Origin: Burkholderiales bacterium
Lineage (GTDB): Bacteria; Pseudomonadota; Gammaproteobacteria; Burkholderiales; Burkholderiaceae_F
Reading direction: 5' to 3'
NCBI GenBank assembly: GCA_021298875.1
Contig: JAJTHJ010000340.1
Span: forward strand, 1-7,634
Length of the DNA stretch: 7,634 nt
The notes below the pieces were generated by a model that was not told the DNA's origin, did not search any database, and saw nothing but the letters and a program-made list of their open reading frames with translations. Made by a program: the position numbers and the translations under genes. Positions 5,930 to 7,634 of this stretch are shown in pieces (position 1 is the first letter of the stretch; the number at the start of each line of letters is the position of its first letter).

Positions 5930-5977
5930 GGGGGCGGGGTCTAAACTGCCTTTCGATTCAAGCTGATCGGAGCCTTC
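5930..5977. promoter_or_regulatory. Divergent 48-bp intergenic region mutM / TPR gene
   Basis: Two genes start here in opposite directions, so both promoters must lie within or overlap the coding starts. On the plus strand TAAACT at 5942-5947 resembles a -10 box about 30 bases before the TPR ATG, and on the minus strand TTGAAT (complement of 5954-5959) resembles a -35 box. Neither has a properly spaced partner, so the position is supported by gene orientation rather than by clear boxes. Confidence 0.4.
5969..5972 (+). promoter_or_regulatory. Shine-Dalgarno for the TPR gene
   Basis: GGAG sits five bases before the ATG at 5978, the clearest ribosome-binding site in the window. It supports this start, which is also the one that places the signal peptide at the N-terminus. 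Confidence 0.6.
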
Positions 5978-7634
5978 ATGTCTCTTGCTTCCCTGCGCGC
6001 CGCCGCCTTGGCCATGGCGCTGGCGATTGTAGGCAGCACGGCCGCTGCGCAGCCCGGCGGCAAACCGCCGGCCAAGCCGCCGGCGCCGGCCCCGGCCGAG
6101 TTGGGCGGTGACCTGCTGTTCCAGTTGATGGCCGCCGAAATGGCCTTGCAGCAGGGCGACGCCGCCGCCGCCTACGCCACCTTCATGGACGTGGCGCGCA
6201 AGTCGCGCGATGCGCGGGTGGCGCGCCGCGCCACCGAGATCGCGGTCAACGGCCGCGCGCTGCCGCAGGCGCTGGACGCCGCGCGGCTGTGGCAACAACT
6301 GGCGCCGGACAGCGACGAGGCGGCGCAAGCGGTGGGCGCCCTGCTGGTCAGCTTGCAGCGCTACGACGAGGCGGCACCGATCTTTGCGGCGCAGGTGCAG
6401 AAGGCGCCGGTCGAGCAGTTGGCCACGGTGCAGCGCCTGCTCGCGCGCAGTGCCGACCGCGCCGCGGCGCTCGCCTTCCTGACCCGGCTGGCACAGCCCT
6501 ACGCCGACGATCCGCGCATTGGCGCCGACGTGCGCCTGCTGCTCGCCGGCGCCGCACACAGCGCCAACGACAATGAACGCGCGCTGAAGGAGTTACAGGC
6601 CGCGCTGGTCTTGCGGCCGGATTTCGAGCGCGCCGCGCTGGCCGCTGCACAGTTGCTGAACACCCCCAAGGCCGACAGTGCAAACGCCGCCGGCCGCGCA
6701 CAGGCGCTGGCGCTGCTGCAAGGCTTCGTCGAGCGCAACCCCAAGGCGGTGCAGGCGCGGCTGGCCTACGCGCGGCTGCTGGTTGCCGACAACCAGCTGG
6801 TGCAGGCGCGCGAGCAGTTTGCGCTGGCGTTGGCGGCGGAGCCGGACAACGCCGATGCGCTCTTTGCCGCCGCGCTGCTGGCGATCGACGCCGGCGCGCC
6901 TTACGCGGCGGCGCGCGACTACCTGCAGCGCTATCTGACCGTCATTGCCGCAGCCGGCGACACCCGCCGTACGCCGGATGCCGCCTACCTGAACCTGGCG
7001 CGCATCGCCGAAGACGAGGGCCGCTACGCCGAGGCGCTCGACTGGCTGGCCAAGATCGACGAGCCCGATCTCTACCTGTCCACGCAGCTGCGGCGCGCGC
7101 TGGTCTTGGCCAAGCTCAAGCGGGTGGACGAGGCGCGCAAGCTGCTCGCCGACACCCGGGCCGATGCGCCGCAGGAACGCGTCGCCGTGGTCGTCACCGA
7201 TGCGCAGATCCTGCGCGAGGCCGGCCGCGCGCGCGAGGCCTTCGACCTGCTCACCGCGGCGCTGGCACAAGCGCCCGACGATCCGAGCCTGCTCTACGAG
7301 ACGGCGATGGCCGCAGAAAAGCTCGACCGGCTTGACGTGATGGAGCGCAACCTGCGCCGGCTGATCGAACTGAAGCCGGATGACGCGCACGCGTACAACG
7401 CACTGGGCTATTCGCTGGCCGACCGCAACCTGCGGCTGGAAGAGGCCAATGCGCTGATCGGACGGGCGCTCCAGTTGGCTCCGAACGACGCCTACATCAT
7501 CGACAGCCAGGGTTGGGTCTACTACCGGATGGGCAAGCTGCCGCAGGCGCGCGAGTACCTCGAGCGCGCTTGGCAGCGCAAGCCGCACGCCGAAGTCGGC
7601 GCGCATCTGGGCGAAGTGCTGTGGCAACTGGACG
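5978..7634 (+). CDS. Exported TPR-repeat protein (3' end missing)
   Basis: The frame runs without a stop from ATG 5978 to the window edge, giving 552 complete codons. Residues 1-24 form a Sec signal peptide (Arg7, then a hydrophobic AALAMALAIVG core, ending STAAA) with likely cleavage before Gln25. No lipobox cysteine is present, and I see no cysteine in the whole visible protein, so it is more likely soluble periplasmic than a lipoprotein. A Pro/Ala/Lys linker (about 25-41) leads into helical repeats. TPR-like units are clear in the second half: ALLQGFVERNP and the next repeat (about 245-295), the AYLNLARIAEDEGRYAEALD stretch (about 340), and the final conserved block from 468 (AYNALGYSLADR, then DSQGWVYYRMGKLPQAREYL and AHLGEVLW). 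That ending is typical of the large TPR proteins that precede lolB and ispE in betaproteobacteria, so little of the C-terminus is probably missing. The exact role is unknown; TPRs scaffold protein complexes. Confidence 0.9.
   Translation, partial: MSLASLRAAALAMALAIVGSTAAAQPGGKPPAKPPAPAPAELGGDLLFQLMAAEMALQQGDAAAAYATFMDVARKSRDARVARRATEIAVNGRALPQALDAARLWQQLAPDSDEAAQAVGALLVSLQRYDEAAPIFAAQVQKAPVEQLATVQRLLARSADRAAALAFLTRLAQPYADDPRIGADVRLLLAGAAHSANDNERALKELQAALVLRPDFERAALAAAQLLNTPKADSANAAGRAQALALLQGFVERNPKAVQARLAYARLLVADNQLVQAREQFALALAAEPDNADALFAAALLAIDAGAPYAAARDYLQRYLTVIAAAGDTRRTPDAAYLNLARIAEDEGRYAEALDWLAKIDEPDLYLSTQLRRALVLAKLKRVDEARKLLADTRADAPQERVAVVVTDAQILREAGRAREAFDLLTAALAQAPDDPSLLYETAMAAEKLDRLDVMERNLRRLIELKPDDAHAYNALGYSLADRNLRLEEANALIGRALQLAPNDAYIIDSQGWVYYRMGKLPQAREYLERAWQRKPHAEVGAHLGEVLWQLD

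Noticed and set aside
5930..6559. N-terminal extension of MutM by 210 residues
   Set aside because: MutM must begin with Met-Pro-Glu because Pro2 is the catalytic nucleophile; the extension is antisense to the TPR gene.
6593..7627. 344-codon minus-strand open frame within the TPR gene
   Set aside because: It is a shadow of the plus-strand TPR gene, which has a signal peptide, a ribosome-binding site and recognisable repeats.

Overview
The window is about 70% GC and densely packed with genes whose codons mostly end in G or C. Gene content and order point to a high-GC betaproteobacterium, plausibly Rhodocyclales or a related group. That placement is an inference from RapZ, the MutY/MutM sequence style and the TPR gene next to mutM, not from a marker-gene comparison. 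Seven protein genes are supported, two of them cut by the window edges. No rRNA, tRNA, CRISPR array or complete transposase gene was seen.

Layout. Left block, plus strand: the 3' part of a PsiF-repeat secreted protein (to 310), then rapZ (331-1200), then a small LON substrate-binding-domain protein (1197-1829) that overlaps rapZ by an ATGA. Middle block, minus strand, read from right to left: mutM/fpg (5102-5929), a 264-bp spacer, a dynamin-like large GTPase (2855-4837) and mutY (1789-2853). mutY begins with GTG one base after the GTPase stop, and its 3' end overlaps the LON gene tail-to-tail by 41 bp. Right block, plus strand: a signal-peptide-bearing TPR protein (5978 to the window end), divergent from mutM across 48 bp.

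Function. MutM removes 8-oxoguanine opposite C, and MutY removes A mispaired with 8-oxoguanine, so two parts of the GO oxidative-damage repair system lie on either side of a membrane-remodelling-type GTPase on the same strand. RapZ is a nucleotide-binding regulator linked to amino-sugar metabolism in enterics. The LON-domain protein coupled to it has no protease domain. The TPR protein is probably periplasmic; in many betaproteobacteria such a gene precedes lolB and ispE, which would lie beyond the right edge.

Most of this is housekeeping, and I found no convincing new multi-gene defence or mobile system. The least explained parts are the spacer at 4838-5101, which holds a roughly 148-bp inverted-repeat element ending in the mutM stop codon plus an internal hairpin; the mutM-GTPase-mutY arrangement; and the tightly coupled or overlapping gene ends.
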